The translations under genes and the position numbers were made by a program. Below are positions 9,127 to 16,646 of a stretch of 64,000 nt of DNA, piece after piece. Under the pieces are notes generated by a model. It ran no database searches, had not been told where the DNA came from, and saw nothing but the letters and a program-made list of their open reading frames with translations. How positions within the stretch are numbered: the stretch's first letter is position 1; the number at the start of each line of letters is the position of its first letter. The stretch comes from Halopelagius inordinatus. Its GTDB lineage: Archaea > Halobacteriota > Halobacteria > Halobacteriales > Haloferacaceae. The stretch is from assembly GCF_900113245.1 (NCBI RefSeq), contig NZ_FOOQ01000005.1:1-64000 (forward strand). Direction: 5' to 3'.

Positions 9127-9546
9127 TCACCGGACGACGGTGACCGGGACGGGGGAGCGCCGGACGACTTTCTGCGCGACGTTTCCGACGAGCAGTCGTT
9201 CGGCCATCGTCCCGCCGTGCGACCCGACGACGACGGTGTCGAACTCTTCGGCTCGGTCGAGAATCGATCGCGCGGGGTTCCCTACCCGAACGTCGGTGGT
9301 TATCTCGGCGTCGTTCTCGGACGCTATCTCCTCGGCGCGGTCCAGTATCTCCCGCGCGAACTTCTTCGCGGTGCGTTCGACGTCGTCGGCGAGTGCGATT
9401 GCCGCCGCTTCTCCCCACATTGTCGAGGGTTCACCTACCACGGTCAGGACGGTTATCTCTGCGTCCGGGTGGGCTTCGAGAGCGTATTTGAGCGCTCGCT
9501 CCGACATCTCGGAGTCGTCCATGGGGACGAGAACGCGGGATATCAT
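9127..9546 (-). CDS. Universal stress protein (UspA family)
   Basis: A 139-residue single-domain UspA protein beginning MISRVLVPMDDSEMSERAL. The nucleotide-binding loop near the C-terminus reads GSHGGTMAERLLVGN, matching G-x2-G-x9-G, with Asn where Ser/Thr is usual. It ends in SPVPVTVVR as the family does. The ATG at 9546 is chosen because it puts the beta-1 strand at the N-terminus; the upstream extension to 9630 is arginine-rich and unlike the family. Confidence 0.9.
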   Translation of the reverse strand: MISRVLVPMDDSEMSERALKYALEAHPDAEITVLTVVGEPSTMWGEAAAIALADDVERTAKKFAREILDRAEEIASENDAEITTDVRVGNPARSILDRAEEFDTVVVGSHGGTMAERLLVGNVAQKVVRRSPVPVTVVR

Positions 9547-9642
9547 ACGTCTCGTACGCCCGCCGTCGAAATAAGGGCGGGGGACGACGGGCTGTCGTCC
9601 CGCCGAGCACCGTCCCCGCGAGGCGACCATCTCTCGAACCGA

Positions 9643-10890
9643 CTACAGGACGAGCGTAAAGAGGAGAAACGACCCGATGACCGACAACGTCGGCGAGAGA
9701 ATCCACAGGGCGACGATTCGACCGGTGGCGGCCGGGTCGAACAGGCTCTCTGCGGTGACGTCTTCGGGCTCCTCTTCTCCGATGGGCGGGACGGAGACGT
9801 CGTCTGTGCCGTCTACGTCTTCGTCCTCACCTCTCGCGAGTCCGCCGACGGTCGGTCCGGCGGGCGAGTCATCGTCCGTCGGCGGCGACCCGAGCGCTCC
9901 GGTGGTGATGGGCGTTCGCGAGGCGGGTTCGCCGTCCGGAGCGGCGATTTCCGCGAGCGTCGCGACGCGACTCGCCCGACCCCACCCGAGTCCGATGATA
10001 CAGCACGTCGTACTCACCGCCAGACTGGCCGGGATGCCGAGTTGCGAGAGGACGGTGATGATCGTCGCGCCGACGACGGAGACGACGAGTGCCGCCAGGA
10101 TGGGGAGGTCGGTGATGTCGTCTCCGACGGTCGCCAGCGTTCGTCGAGCGATGGTGAACCCGCCGAGTCCGATGGACGCCACGGCGAGGAGTATACCCTG
10201 CTCTATCGTTATCGAGCCGTTACCGACCAGCGGTGCGACGGCGTTCGCCGCGTTCGACGCGCCGGCGCTGAACCCCATGTAACACGCGATACCGAGTACG
10301 AGAAGCGATCCGACGACGTCGCGGGGCGGGACGTGCCGGTTGAGTCGTGGCCGGGGCACGAACCCGGAACGGTCGATCTGAACGAGCGGGTCACTCAGCC
10401 GTCCGAACGAGAACCGAGCGTCGAGGTGAGGGTAGAGATACCGCCCGGTGACGACGCCGATTGTGAGTCCGACCAACGGCGCGACTATCCACGCGGAGAC
10501 GATGGTGAACATGACCGTCTCGTTCAGCGTGTCAGTCGCGAGTCCGAGACCAACGATTGCGCCGACCGCGGTCATCGACGTCGAGGCGGGGACGCCGTAG
10601 ACGTTCGATATCAAGAGCGCCACCCCCGAGAAAAACAGGACGCCGACGCTCGCCTCCGGCGAGAACTGCGTCGCCGGAACGATACCGTCGCTCATCGTGT
10701 CGATGACGTTCCGACCGACGGTCCACGCACCCCAGAACGCAAAGAGCGTGAAGAGTGCCCCCGCGGTGACTTTCCTGACGATTCGACTGCCGACCGCCGG
10801 TCCGAACGCGACGCCGGTCGACGACCCCCCGATGTTGTACCCGACGAACGCCGCGACCACGAGACCGGAGACCAAGAGTAAGGAAACCAT
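9643..10890 (-). CDS. PiT-family inorganic phosphate transporter
   Basis: A roughly 415-residue membrane transporter of the PiT family, which carries metal-phosphate or phosphate with H+ or Na+. The two family repeats are visible: AFVGYNIGGSSTGVAFGPAVGSRI near the N-terminus and FSAGASNAANAVAPLVGNGSI in the second half. The usual GAND motif is changed to GGSS and GASN. A hydrophilic acidic insert (about 300-380) separates the last helices. In-frame alternatives are GTG at 10911 and ATG at 10905; ATG at 10890 gives the most typical N-terminus. Confidence 0.85.
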   Translation of the reverse strand: MVSLLLVSGLVVAAFVGYNIGGSSTGVAFGPAVGSRIVRKVTAGALFTLFAFWGAWTVGRNVIDTMSDGIVPATQFSPEASVGVLFFSGVALLISNVYGVPASTSMTAVGAIVGLGLATDTLNETVMFTIVSAWIVAPLVGLTIGVVTGRYLYPHLDARFSFGRLSDPLVQIDRSGFVPRPRLNRHVPPRDVVGSLLVLGIACYMGFSAGASNAANAVAPLVGNGSITIEQGILLAVASIGLGGFTIARRTLATVGDDITDLPILAALVVSVVGATIITVLSQLGIPASLAVSTTCCIIGLGWGRASRVATLAEIAAPDGEPASRTPITTGALGSPPTDDDSPAGPTVGGLARGEDEDVDGTDDVSVPPIGEEEPEDVTAESLFDPAATGRIVALWILSPTLSVIGSFLLFTLVL

Positions 10891-11257
10891 AGGCGATATC
10901 ACCATCTTCACCGGCGACGTACAACGGAGTACCCCTTTCTGAGAGACGGATTCGTCGCAAATTTATCTCGACTCGGTCGCACGCGCCGACTCGGTACCGG
11001 AAGCGAGGCGCGGAGGAGTATCGTACAGATGACCGGATTGGAGGCGGCGAGATCAGTGTACGTTTTGATAGCAGATATCGCTGTGACTTCAAAACTCTCT
11101 TTGATAGTTTTGACTTGTGGCCCGACGTCCGGTTGCTCGCCGAACCACCGTTATATGCGGCGTTGCGGCGTTTTCCGCTCTGAGAGAGGAGAAAAACGTC
11201 AGAGACAGTTTTGACAGACACACTCAACTATAAGTTTGGACGGCAAAGACAGTCCGT
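10891..11257. promoter_or_regulatory. parA upstream region with repeated AGTTTTGA motif
   Basis: This 367-nt region holds no gene. It contains a perfect inverted repeat TCAAAACT / AGTTTTGA with a 9-nt spacer (11089-11113), further copies at about 11062-11068 (GTTTTGA) and 11207-11214, and a TATA-like CTATAAG at 11228-11234, about 27 nt before the parA ATG. Likely roles are autoregulation of the partition operon or a centromere-like site. Confidence 0.55.
11089..11113. repeat. Inverted repeat TCAAAACT-N9-AGTTTTGA upstream of parA
   Basis: Both 8-nt arms match perfectly. The arms begin about 145-170 nt before the parA start. Related single copies lie closer to the promoter. ParA-type systems commonly bind repeats in their own upstream region, so this is a candidate operator or parS-like site; the protein that binds is unknown. 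Confidence 0.6.
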
Positions 11258-12052
11258 ATGGACGAGCCAGTAAAACTCTGCGTGTCGAATCAGAAAGGAG
11301 GCGTCGGGAAGACGACTATCGCTATCAACGTCGCCGGCGCACTCAACGCTCGCGGGCACGACGTTCTGTTCGTCGACCTAGACCCGCAGGGCAACGCGAC
11401 GGAGAACCTCGGCCTCATGGAAGCGTACGACGACGAACCGCCGACGCTTTTCGACTGCCTCACGGAGGCCGAGAAGCGAGACGAGATCGAGAACATCGTC
11501 CGCGAACACCCCGAGATGGACGTGGTTCCGTCGAACATCGACATGACGGCCGCCGAACCCGAGTTGACGCTGGCGCGTCGAAGCGGCGAGCAACTGGATT
11601 TAGTCCTCCGAGAGATAGAGGCGACGTACGACTACGTCATCGTCGACTGCCCGCCGAACCTCGGGAACCTCATGGACAACGCGCTGTTTGCGACGCAGAA
11701 CGTCCTCATTCCCGCACTCGCCGAGTCGACGTCGAAGCGGGCCTTCGAGTTGTTGTTCGACCACGTCGACGCCTTAGAATACGACTACGAGATAGACATC
11801 CGAGACCGCGCCGTCGTCGTCAACCGCATCGACGTGCGGAAGAAGCAGGCCCGAGAGATGGTCGAGTGGATAAACGCCGCCTTCGAGGACGTACCGGTGT
11901 GGGAGATTCGCGAACGGGCGGACGTCCAGAAGGCTCTCGACGCCGGTGTCTCTCTCCTCGAATTCAACCCCGACTGTGACATGTGCGAGACGTTCCTCGA
12001 AATCGCGGCGAACCTCGACGAACAGTTCGGTCTCACGGAGGCGGACGCATGA
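11258..12052 (+). CDS. parA: ParA/Soj-family partition ATPase
   Basis: A 264-residue deviant Walker ATPase that segregates replicons or protein cargo. The P-loop KGGVGKTT is at 13-20 with the signature lysine K13 and K18; the second motif is VLFVDLDPQGNAT (about 43-55), and YVIVDCPPNLG (about 126-136) is the Walker B region. A leaderless start fits the TATA box at 11228. The downstream gene overlaps by ATGA, so both are made from one transcript. With orc1/cdc6 and repeats nearby, this is likely the segregation gene of this replicon. Confidence 0.92.
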   Translation: MDEPVKLCVSNQKGGVGKTTIAINVAGALNARGHDVLFVDLDPQGNATENLGLMEAYDDEPPTLFDCLTEAEKRDEIENIVREHPEMDVVPSNIDMTAAEPELTLARRSGEQLDLVLREIEATYDYVIVDCPPNLGNLMDNALFATQNVLIPALAESTSKRAFELLFDHVDALEYDYEIDIRDRAVVVNRIDVRKKQAREMVEWINAAFEDVPVWEIRERADVQKALDAGVSLLEFNPDCDMCETFLEIAANLDEQFGLTEADA

Positions 12053-12573
12053 GCGACGATGACCGCGCGGACAGACTCCGGCGGCGGCGCCAACGCGCCC
12101 GTGACCGCGCCCAAGAGGGGTCGGAGGCGGACGACGGCGCAGACGCCGACGACGCCGACGTGGCCGGTGGGGATCGAACCCCCGACTCGGAGGAGGAAGG
12201 AACGAAAGCCGAATCGGGAGAGGCGGACGAGACAGGAGAGGCGGACGAGACAGGAGAGGCGGGGAAACCGTCCGAGACAGCAAAACCGGCAAAACCGGAA
12301 AAGACGGACGGGAGCGAAGAGTCGGACGAGGACGGGAGTCCGGCGACGTCCGTGAAAGACGAACAGAAACCGACGTACATGTACCTCCCGCACGACGTGC
12401 GGCGGAACCTCGACAGGGCGTACGCGATGCTCAAAGCCGATTACGAGTACGAGTTCGACGAGAGTTTCGAGAAGAACCGCCACTTCTACCCTCTCGTCGT
12501 CTCTCTGGGACTCGACGCGATGGACGAACTCGACGCCGAGAGCGTCAAAGAGAGACTCGAAGACGTCGAGTGA
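12049..12573 (+). CDS. ParA partner protein, acidic, with low-complexity linker
   Basis: A 174-residue protein overlapping parA by four bases (ATGA). Residues 1-20 are basic (RADRLRRRRQRARDRAQ), 25-110 are an acidic Glu/Asp/Gly/Lys linker with a repeated EADETG unit, and about 112-174 are a folded domain (PTYMYLPHDVRRNLDRAYAMLKADYEYEFDESFEKNRHFYPLVV). Small proteins of this kind commonly follow parA in haloarchaeal replicons and probably do the job of ParB or a CopG-like centromere binder. The start at 12049 is fixed by the overlap. Confidence 0.8.
   Translation: MSDDDRADRLRRRRQRARDRAQEGSEADDGADADDADVAGGDRTPDSEEEGTKAESGEADETGEADETGEAGKPSETAKPAKPEKTDGSEESDEDGSPATSVKDEQKPTYMYLPHDVRRNLDRAYAMLKADYEYEFDESFEKNRHFYPLVVSLGLDAMDELDAESVKERLEDVE
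12221..12262 (+). repeat. 18-bp tandem repeat inside the parA partner gene
   Basis: Unit AGGCGGACGAGACAGGAG occurs at 12221-12238 and 12239-12256, followed by the first six bases of a third copy. It encodes the repeated EADETG in the linker. Being a multiple of three, changes in copy number would keep the frame. Confidence 0.8.
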
Positions 12574-12617
12574 CCTTTTCGCCGTTGCACCCTTCTCTGC
12601 AGCGCGTTTCTTATCTC

Positions 12618-12677
12618 CTAGCTAGTAACAACTAGTAGTAGCTAGTAACTAGTTACTACTAACTACTACTAACTACC
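12618..12677. repeat. CTAG-rich palindromic AT tract between par and orc1 genes
   Basis: Five CTAG tetranucleotides occur in 35 bp (12618, 12622, 12632, 12642, 12649), with a perfect 12-bp palindrome GTAACTAGTTAC at 12645-12656, then direct ACTACTA/ACTAC repeats. CTAG is normally scarce in archaeal genomes, so this density is striking. It is the most AT-rich part of the par-orc interval and could be a DNA-unwinding element, a centromere, or a terminator for the par operon. Confidence 0.65.
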
Positions 12678-12699
12678 AGTTTGCCGCCGTACCGAGTGG

Positions 12700-12760
12700 G
12701 ACACACCACTTCTGCAAGTGAATTCGGGAAAACGGCATTCACTTGTAAGAGTGGTGTGGG
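12700..12760. repeat. Inverted pair of ORB-like repeats downstream of orc1
   Basis: A copy on the - strand (12700-12725, GAATTCACTTGCAGAAGTGG when read on that strand) faces a + strand copy (12738-12760, TTCACTTGTAAGAGTGG). They are separated by about 12 nt. Both belong to the same repeat family as the arms upstream of orc1 and carry the GTGTG tail. The arrangement makes a large dyad next to the CTAG tract. Confidence 0.75.
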
Positions 12761-12791
12761 GGTGGAACGCCGCGAGAGAACGGATTAGACG

Positions 12792-14018
12792 TTAGACGAT
12801 GCCGTGTCGCTGTGCCGTCGTCCGGATATCTTCGAGTACGCTCTCGAGGGAGAGAACGTCGGTGAGTGCGGTCATCGCGCTGGAGAACGGAACGTCGAGC
12901 GCGTAACTGTAGTAGTTCCCGCGAGAGCCGGTTCGGTTCTCTTCGGCCGAGAGGATACCGAGCATCCGAAGATCAGAGAGGTGGTTGTGAATCGACCGTT
13001 GGGCGAGCGGTTCGATGTCGGCTTTCTCACAGAGACTCACGTACTCGTCGTACACGTCTCGCATCCGACAGGGAGTCTCGCGTTGGGCCGCCTTCGAGAC
13101 GACGGCGAGGAGGGCGTAGTGGCCGTTGACGGTGAGTTCTCGCATCCCCTCGACGACGCGTTCCTGTTCCAGTTTCTCTCTGGCGATTTCGACGTGGTCA
13201 CGGGTGATACCCTCGTCGTCGCGGTTCTCCGCGTACTCGCCCGCCAGTCGGAGTAAGTCGAGCGCTTGTCTCGCACTTCCGCTGTCTCTGGCCGCCAACG
13301 CCGCACAGAGGTTCAGCGCCCCGTCGTCGTACGCGCCTTCAGCCAGCGCGACGGTAGCCCGAGATTCGAGGATGTTCTGCAGTTCCGGCGCGTCGTACGG
13401 CGGAAAGTGGAGTTCGCGTTCGCAGAGCGTGTCCTGTGCGCGAGGGTCGAGCCTGTCTCTGAACTTGAAGTCGTTCGAGATACCGACGATGCCGACTTTC
13501 GCGTGCTCTAACTTCCCGTTCGACCGGGCGCGCGGGAGTTCGTACAGCAGTTCGTCCCGTTCCCCGATCGAATCTATCTCGTCGAGGACGACGAGTATCG
13601 TCCCGCCCAACTCGTCGAGTTCCTGGTAGAGTTTCTTGAAGACGGTCTGTTGGGGGTAACCCGTCGAACTTATCTCACCACCCGAGGGACGGAGTTCGTT
13701 CACTAACTCGATTGCGACCTGGTACGACGAGTTGAGCGTCTTACAGTTGAGAGAGAGAACGTGCAAGTCGATATCGTCGTACCGGTCGACGTCTTCTCGC
13801 AGGACCTTCAGAAGGTACTCGGTCACCGCCGTCTTCCCGACGCCCGTGTTCCCGTAGAGGAACACGTTGTTCGGTTCCCACCCGTCCACCACGGGTTGGA
13901 GTGCGTCCATGTACTCGTCTATCTCCTCGTCCCGTTCTTGAATCCGCTCCGGTCGGTAGGACTCCCCCAAGGCGTCCTTGTTGTGGAAGATGTTCTGTTT
14001 CCGCTCGAAGCGGCGCAT
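12792..14018 (-). CDS. Orc1/Cdc6 family replication initiator
   Basis: A 408-residue AAA+ initiator that binds origin repeats and loads the MCM helicase. Walker A GNTGVGKT is at about 56-63, Walker B ILVVLDEID about 30 kDa-domain typical position (near 143-151), and a C-terminal winged-helix domain spans about 310-395 (DVYDEYVSLCEKADIEPLAQRSIHNHLSDLRMLGI). The frame continues to a TTG at 14045, but the ATG at 14018 gives the usual start (MRRFERKQNIF) and lies about 30 nt after a TATA-like TTTTAAGT read on this strand (14045-14052). That TATA overlaps an ORB-like repeat, so the initiator may repress its own gene. Confidence 0.93.
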   Translation of the reverse strand: MRRFERKQNIFHNKDALGESYRPERIQERDEEIDEYMDALQPVVDGWEPNNVFLYGNTGVGKTAVTEYLLKVLREDVDRYDDIDLHVLSLNCKTLNSSYQVAIELVNELRPSGGEISSTGYPQQTVFKKLYQELDELGGTILVVLDEIDSIGERDELLYELPRARSNGKLEHAKVGIVGISNDFKFRDRLDPRAQDTLCERELHFPPYDAPELQNILESRATVALAEGAYDDGALNLCAALAARDSGSARQALDLLRLAGEYAENRDDEGITRDHVEIAREKLEQERVVEGMRELTVNGHYALLAVVSKAAQRETPCRMRDVYDEYVSLCEKADIEPLAQRSIHNHLSDLRMLGILSAEENRTGSRGNYYSYALDVPFSSAMTALTDVLSLESVLEDIRTTAQRHGIV

Positions 14019-14048
14019 CGTGATACGACTCTCAGAGTGTACCAACTT

Positions 14049-14170
14049 AAAACCACGGTTACAACTGATTCATCTGATGCAAGTGAAGACACACACACTC
14101 CACTGTTACAAGTGAAGCTAGTGTGAGAGGGTACTCTAGAAGAACAACACACCACTGTTTCAACTAAAGC
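14049..14170 (-). repeat. Left arm of origin: four ORB-like repeats, reverse orientation
   Basis: Reading on the - strand, copies of TTTCACTTGYAACAGTGGTGTGTGTG occur at 14142-14170 (TTTAGTTGAAACAGTGGTGTG), 14088-14117 (TTCACTTGTAACAGTGGAGTG), a half-copy at 14071-14088 (CTTCACTTGCATCAG), and a degenerate copy at 14049-14071 (TCAGTTGTAACCGTGG). All point the same way. The nearest copies overlap the orc1 promoter. Confidence 0.8.
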
Positions 14171-14231
14171 GATGACATAAATGACCCTCCTTCGGCGTCA
14201 ATTTAGGGAGTAGGTGCGCTACAGACGACAT

Positions 14232-14483
14232 TTTCACTCGAAACGGTGGTGTCCGAACGGCGAACGAGCGAGAGTTCGCGTCGCCGATGTCGCGTCACCG
14301 ACCCCCCGTTTTCGCCCTTTCACTTGCAGAAGTGGTGTGTCTGTGTGCCCTCTCGCGCGGCCGACCCGGGCGAACCACCGTCTCGAAACCGTGACCGACA
14401 CCCCCCTCCCCACCTCTCCTCCCCGATTCACTTGCAGCAGTGGAGTGTGTGTGTCGCCGAGTGTTTCACTCGCAACAGTGGTG
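14232..14483 (+). repeat. Right arm of origin: four ORB-like repeats, forward orientation
   Basis: Forward copies start at 14232 (TTTCACTCGAAACGGTGGTG), 14319 (TTTCACTTGCAGAAGTGGTG, followed by TGTCTGTGTG), 14427 (TTCACTTGCAGCAGTGGAG, followed by TGTGTGTGTC) and 14464 (TTTCACTCGCAACAGTGGTG). Spacing is about 87, 108 and 37 nt. Confidence 0.82.
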
Positions 14484-14778
14484 ATCGGCGCTCGCGCCGA
14501 CGATAAATCCGTACGGCCGCCTCGTCGGTGACGGGTCTTCGGTGGCGCGTGGTATCCGAACCATCGGGCTCAAGAGATTTTGTCTTGGAGTGTGAGTCGT
14601 CGTACGTGAAACTGACTTCCGTCTATCATCTCCACAGTCGAAGCCGTCGATGGAGGGCGCCAGGGGCGATGGCGTCGCCCGCCTCGCCTCTCTTAGTACC
14701 GCCTCTCTCCGTCCGCCGCAGACTCCCGGACACCCCGTGTCACACCGGTCGGTCGAGAGACGGACGGAGCCTCCGGTC

Positions 14779-15804
14779 GTGATACGTTCCAGTATCGACG
14801 CGCGGAGCGTCTTTTTCACCGTTCTGCTCGCGTTCTTCGCGCTCCTCGTCGCGGCGATAATCGAACCGTTTCTCTCGTATCTCTTGGGGGTGATTCTCCT
14901 CGCGTTCGTCCTCTTCCCGCTTCAGGAGCGACTCGAACCCCGCCTCGGCGCTCAGATATCGGCGCTCGTTCTCGTCGCGAGTGCCATAAGCGCGACTGCC
15001 CTCGCCGTGGCCGCGATGGTGATGGCGATTCCGACCGATCCATCGAGAGTCACGCGGACGATAGAGAACGAACTCGCGCGCGGAGAGTTTCAGAGACAGT
15101 TGGAGGGGGCTCTCGGCGTCGAGTTGCCCCTCCAGTCGTTCCTCGCGAACGCGCCGCGCCGCGTCGCGGAATTCCTCGTCGGCGACATATCGAATCTGGT
15201 CAGTGCGACGACGGACCTCTTTATCGGCGTTCTCCTCCTCGTCTTCTCGCTTTACTACCTACTGAAAGACGGTGACCAGTTCGTCGAGTGGGTGAAACGG
15301 ATGCTGCCGTTGGACGCGGCGATAACGGAGGAACTCATCGACGAGGCGAACGCAACGACGTGGGCCGTACTGAAGGGCCACGTCTTCGTCGCCGTCGTTC
15401 AGGGAGTCGTCGCGGGCGCGGGTCTGTTCGCTGTCGGTATCTCGAACGTCGTCTTCTGGACGGCGGTGATGATGTTCTTGGCGCTGCTTCCCATCGTCGG
15501 CGTCGCCGCGGTTCTCGGCCCCGCCGCCCTCTATCTGTTCCTCGACGGCCGCATCCTCGCGGCGGTGTTTCTGACCGTCTACGCTCTCACCGCCGTCGCC
15601 CTCGTCGACGACTACCTCCGGGCGTACGTCGTCGATAGAGGCTCGTCGCTCCATTCGGCGGTCATCCTCGTCGGCGTCTTCGGGGGGGTGTACGCCTTCG
15701 GCGTGATGGGTCTGTTCTACGGGCCCATCGTCATCGGACTGTTCAAGCGACTCGTCCGCCTGTTCAACGAGAACTACGTCGAGACGTCCGAGACGCGAAC
15801 GTAG
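14779..15804 (+). CDS. AI-2E family transporter (PerM-like membrane protein)
   Basis: A 341-residue protein with about eight helices: two N-terminal hairpins, a soluble helical region (about 95-155, TRTIENELARGEFQRQLEGALG), then FIGVLLLVFSLYYLLKDGDQFVEW, the family signature, and a C-terminal helix set ending GLFYGPIVIGLFKRLVRLFNENY. Family members include Na+/H+ antiporters and a proposed AI-2 exporter; the substrate cannot be told here. The frame is open to 14650, but that extension is arginine/proline-rich. The GTG at 14779, about 10 nt after a CGGAG sequence, gives the family N-terminus. Confidence 0.85.
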   Translation: MIRSSIDARSVFFTVLLAFFALLVAAIIEPFLSYLLGVILLAFVLFPLQERLEPRLGAQISALVLVASAISATALAVAAMVMAIPTDPSRVTRTIENELARGEFQRQLEGALGVELPLQSFLANAPRRVAEFLVGDISNLVSATTDLFIGVLLLVFSLYYLLKDGDQFVEWVKRMLPLDAAITEELIDEANATTWAVLKGHVFVAVVQGVVAGAGLFAVGISNVVFWTAVMMFLALLPIVGVAAVLGPAALYLFLDGRILAAVFLTVYALTAVALVDDYLRAYVVDRGSSLHSAVILVGVFGGVYAFGVMGLFYGPIVIGLFKRLVRLFNENYVETSETRT

Positions 15805-15876
15805 CTGACTCTCCCCTGCGAGAGGATACCATACCGACGCAATCCTTACGCCTCTTCTGGTGGTTGACTCCCACGC

Positions 15877-16638
15877 ATGGACCTGTCAGCCGTCGTCGAC
15901 GACGTAAACGAGAATCCGCACCGTCGACGAACGTTCTACGAGTATCCGGAACTGTACGAGTTCTATCACTCTCGCGCTCTCGACCGAGAGGCACAGGTCG
16001 GGCTACTGGAGCGGTTTCTTCCGGAGGGCGCGACTCGCGTTCTGGAGTTCGGATGCGGTACCGGTCCGCTTCTCGCCCGCATCGAAGACGACTACGAGGA
16101 GGTGTTCGGCGTCGACGTGAACGAGTCGATGATCGCGGTTGCCGAACGGAGAGTCTCGAAGGCGACGCTTCGGCGTGCGGACTTCACCGAGTGGTCTGCC
16201 GCCGCCGACGGCAGGACGTTCGACATCGCGGTTCTGATGGGTGGACTGCTGCACCTGACCGACGACCGTAGCGTCGAGGCGTTCGCCGCGAACGCCTACG
16301 ATAGCCTGCGAGAGGGAGGAGTGTTCGTGACGTTCTTTCAGCCGTTTTCCGAGGACGTCGAGAACGGAACCGTAGACGTTCAAACCGTAGAATCGGAGCG
16401 GTACACGGTCGAACGGCACTCGACCAGCGCGCTCACCTCGCGGGAGGGCCATTACACGACCACGTACGCGTTCGACATCGTAGACCGAAAGCGAGACGAG
16501 AGCGCCCGGATGGGAACGGTGTTTGACGGCCGGTTTCACGACCCAGACGCGCTCAGAGAGACGTTCTCGGCTGCCGGTTTCGAGACCGCCGAGACGATCG
16601 ACCGAGAGGGACCGACGCTCCTCCACGCGGTGAAGTAA
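15877..16638 (+). CDS. Class I SAM-dependent methyltransferase
   Basis: A 253-residue Rossmann methyltransferase. Motif I is VLEFGCGTGPLL (about 54-65), the acidic residue ending strand 2 is in VFGVDVNESMI (about 77-87), motif II/post-I is FDIAVLMGGLLHLTD (about 113-127). The substrate is not recognisable; the fold resembles small-molecule methyltransferases of the glycine/sarcosine type rather than rRNA enzymes. It ends 8 nt before the stop codon of the convergent phosphoribosyltransferase gene. Confidence 0.85.
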   Translation: MDLSAVVDDVNENPHRRRTFYEYPELYEFYHSRALDREAQVGLLERFLPEGATRVLEFGCGTGPLLARIEDDYEEVFGVDVNESMIAVAERRVSKATLRRADFTEWSAAADGRTFDIAVLMGGLLHLTDDRSVEAFAANAYDSLREGGVFVTFFQPFSEDVENGTVDVQTVESERYTVERHSTSALTSREGHYTTTYAFDIVDRKRDESARMGTVFDGRFHDPDALRETFSAAGFETAETIDREGPTLLHAVK

Positions 16639-16646
16639 CGCAGCAG

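Larger units (their letters stand above)
14046..14500. other. Predicted replication origin
   Basis: Two arms of the same repeat face each other, four copies reversed at 14049-14170 and four forward at 14232-14483, around a core of about 60 nt (14171-14231) that includes ACATAAATGA and TCAATTTAGGGAG. This is the layout of archaeal origins, where Orc1/Cdc6 boxes flank the unwinding element and the initiator gene lies alongside. The box core CACTTGYARNAGTGG differs from the haloarchaeal ORB with its G-run as I know it; here a GTGTGTG tail takes that place. Activity is inferred. Confidence 0.78.

Noticed and set aside
14049-14483. CRISPR array as an explanation for the repeats
   Set aside because: Copies differ in sequence, orientation and spacing, and two arms face each other; no uniform spacers.
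14214-14531. Open frame overlapping the origin repeats
   Set aside because: It runs through the repeat arm; the conserved feature is the repeat, not codons.
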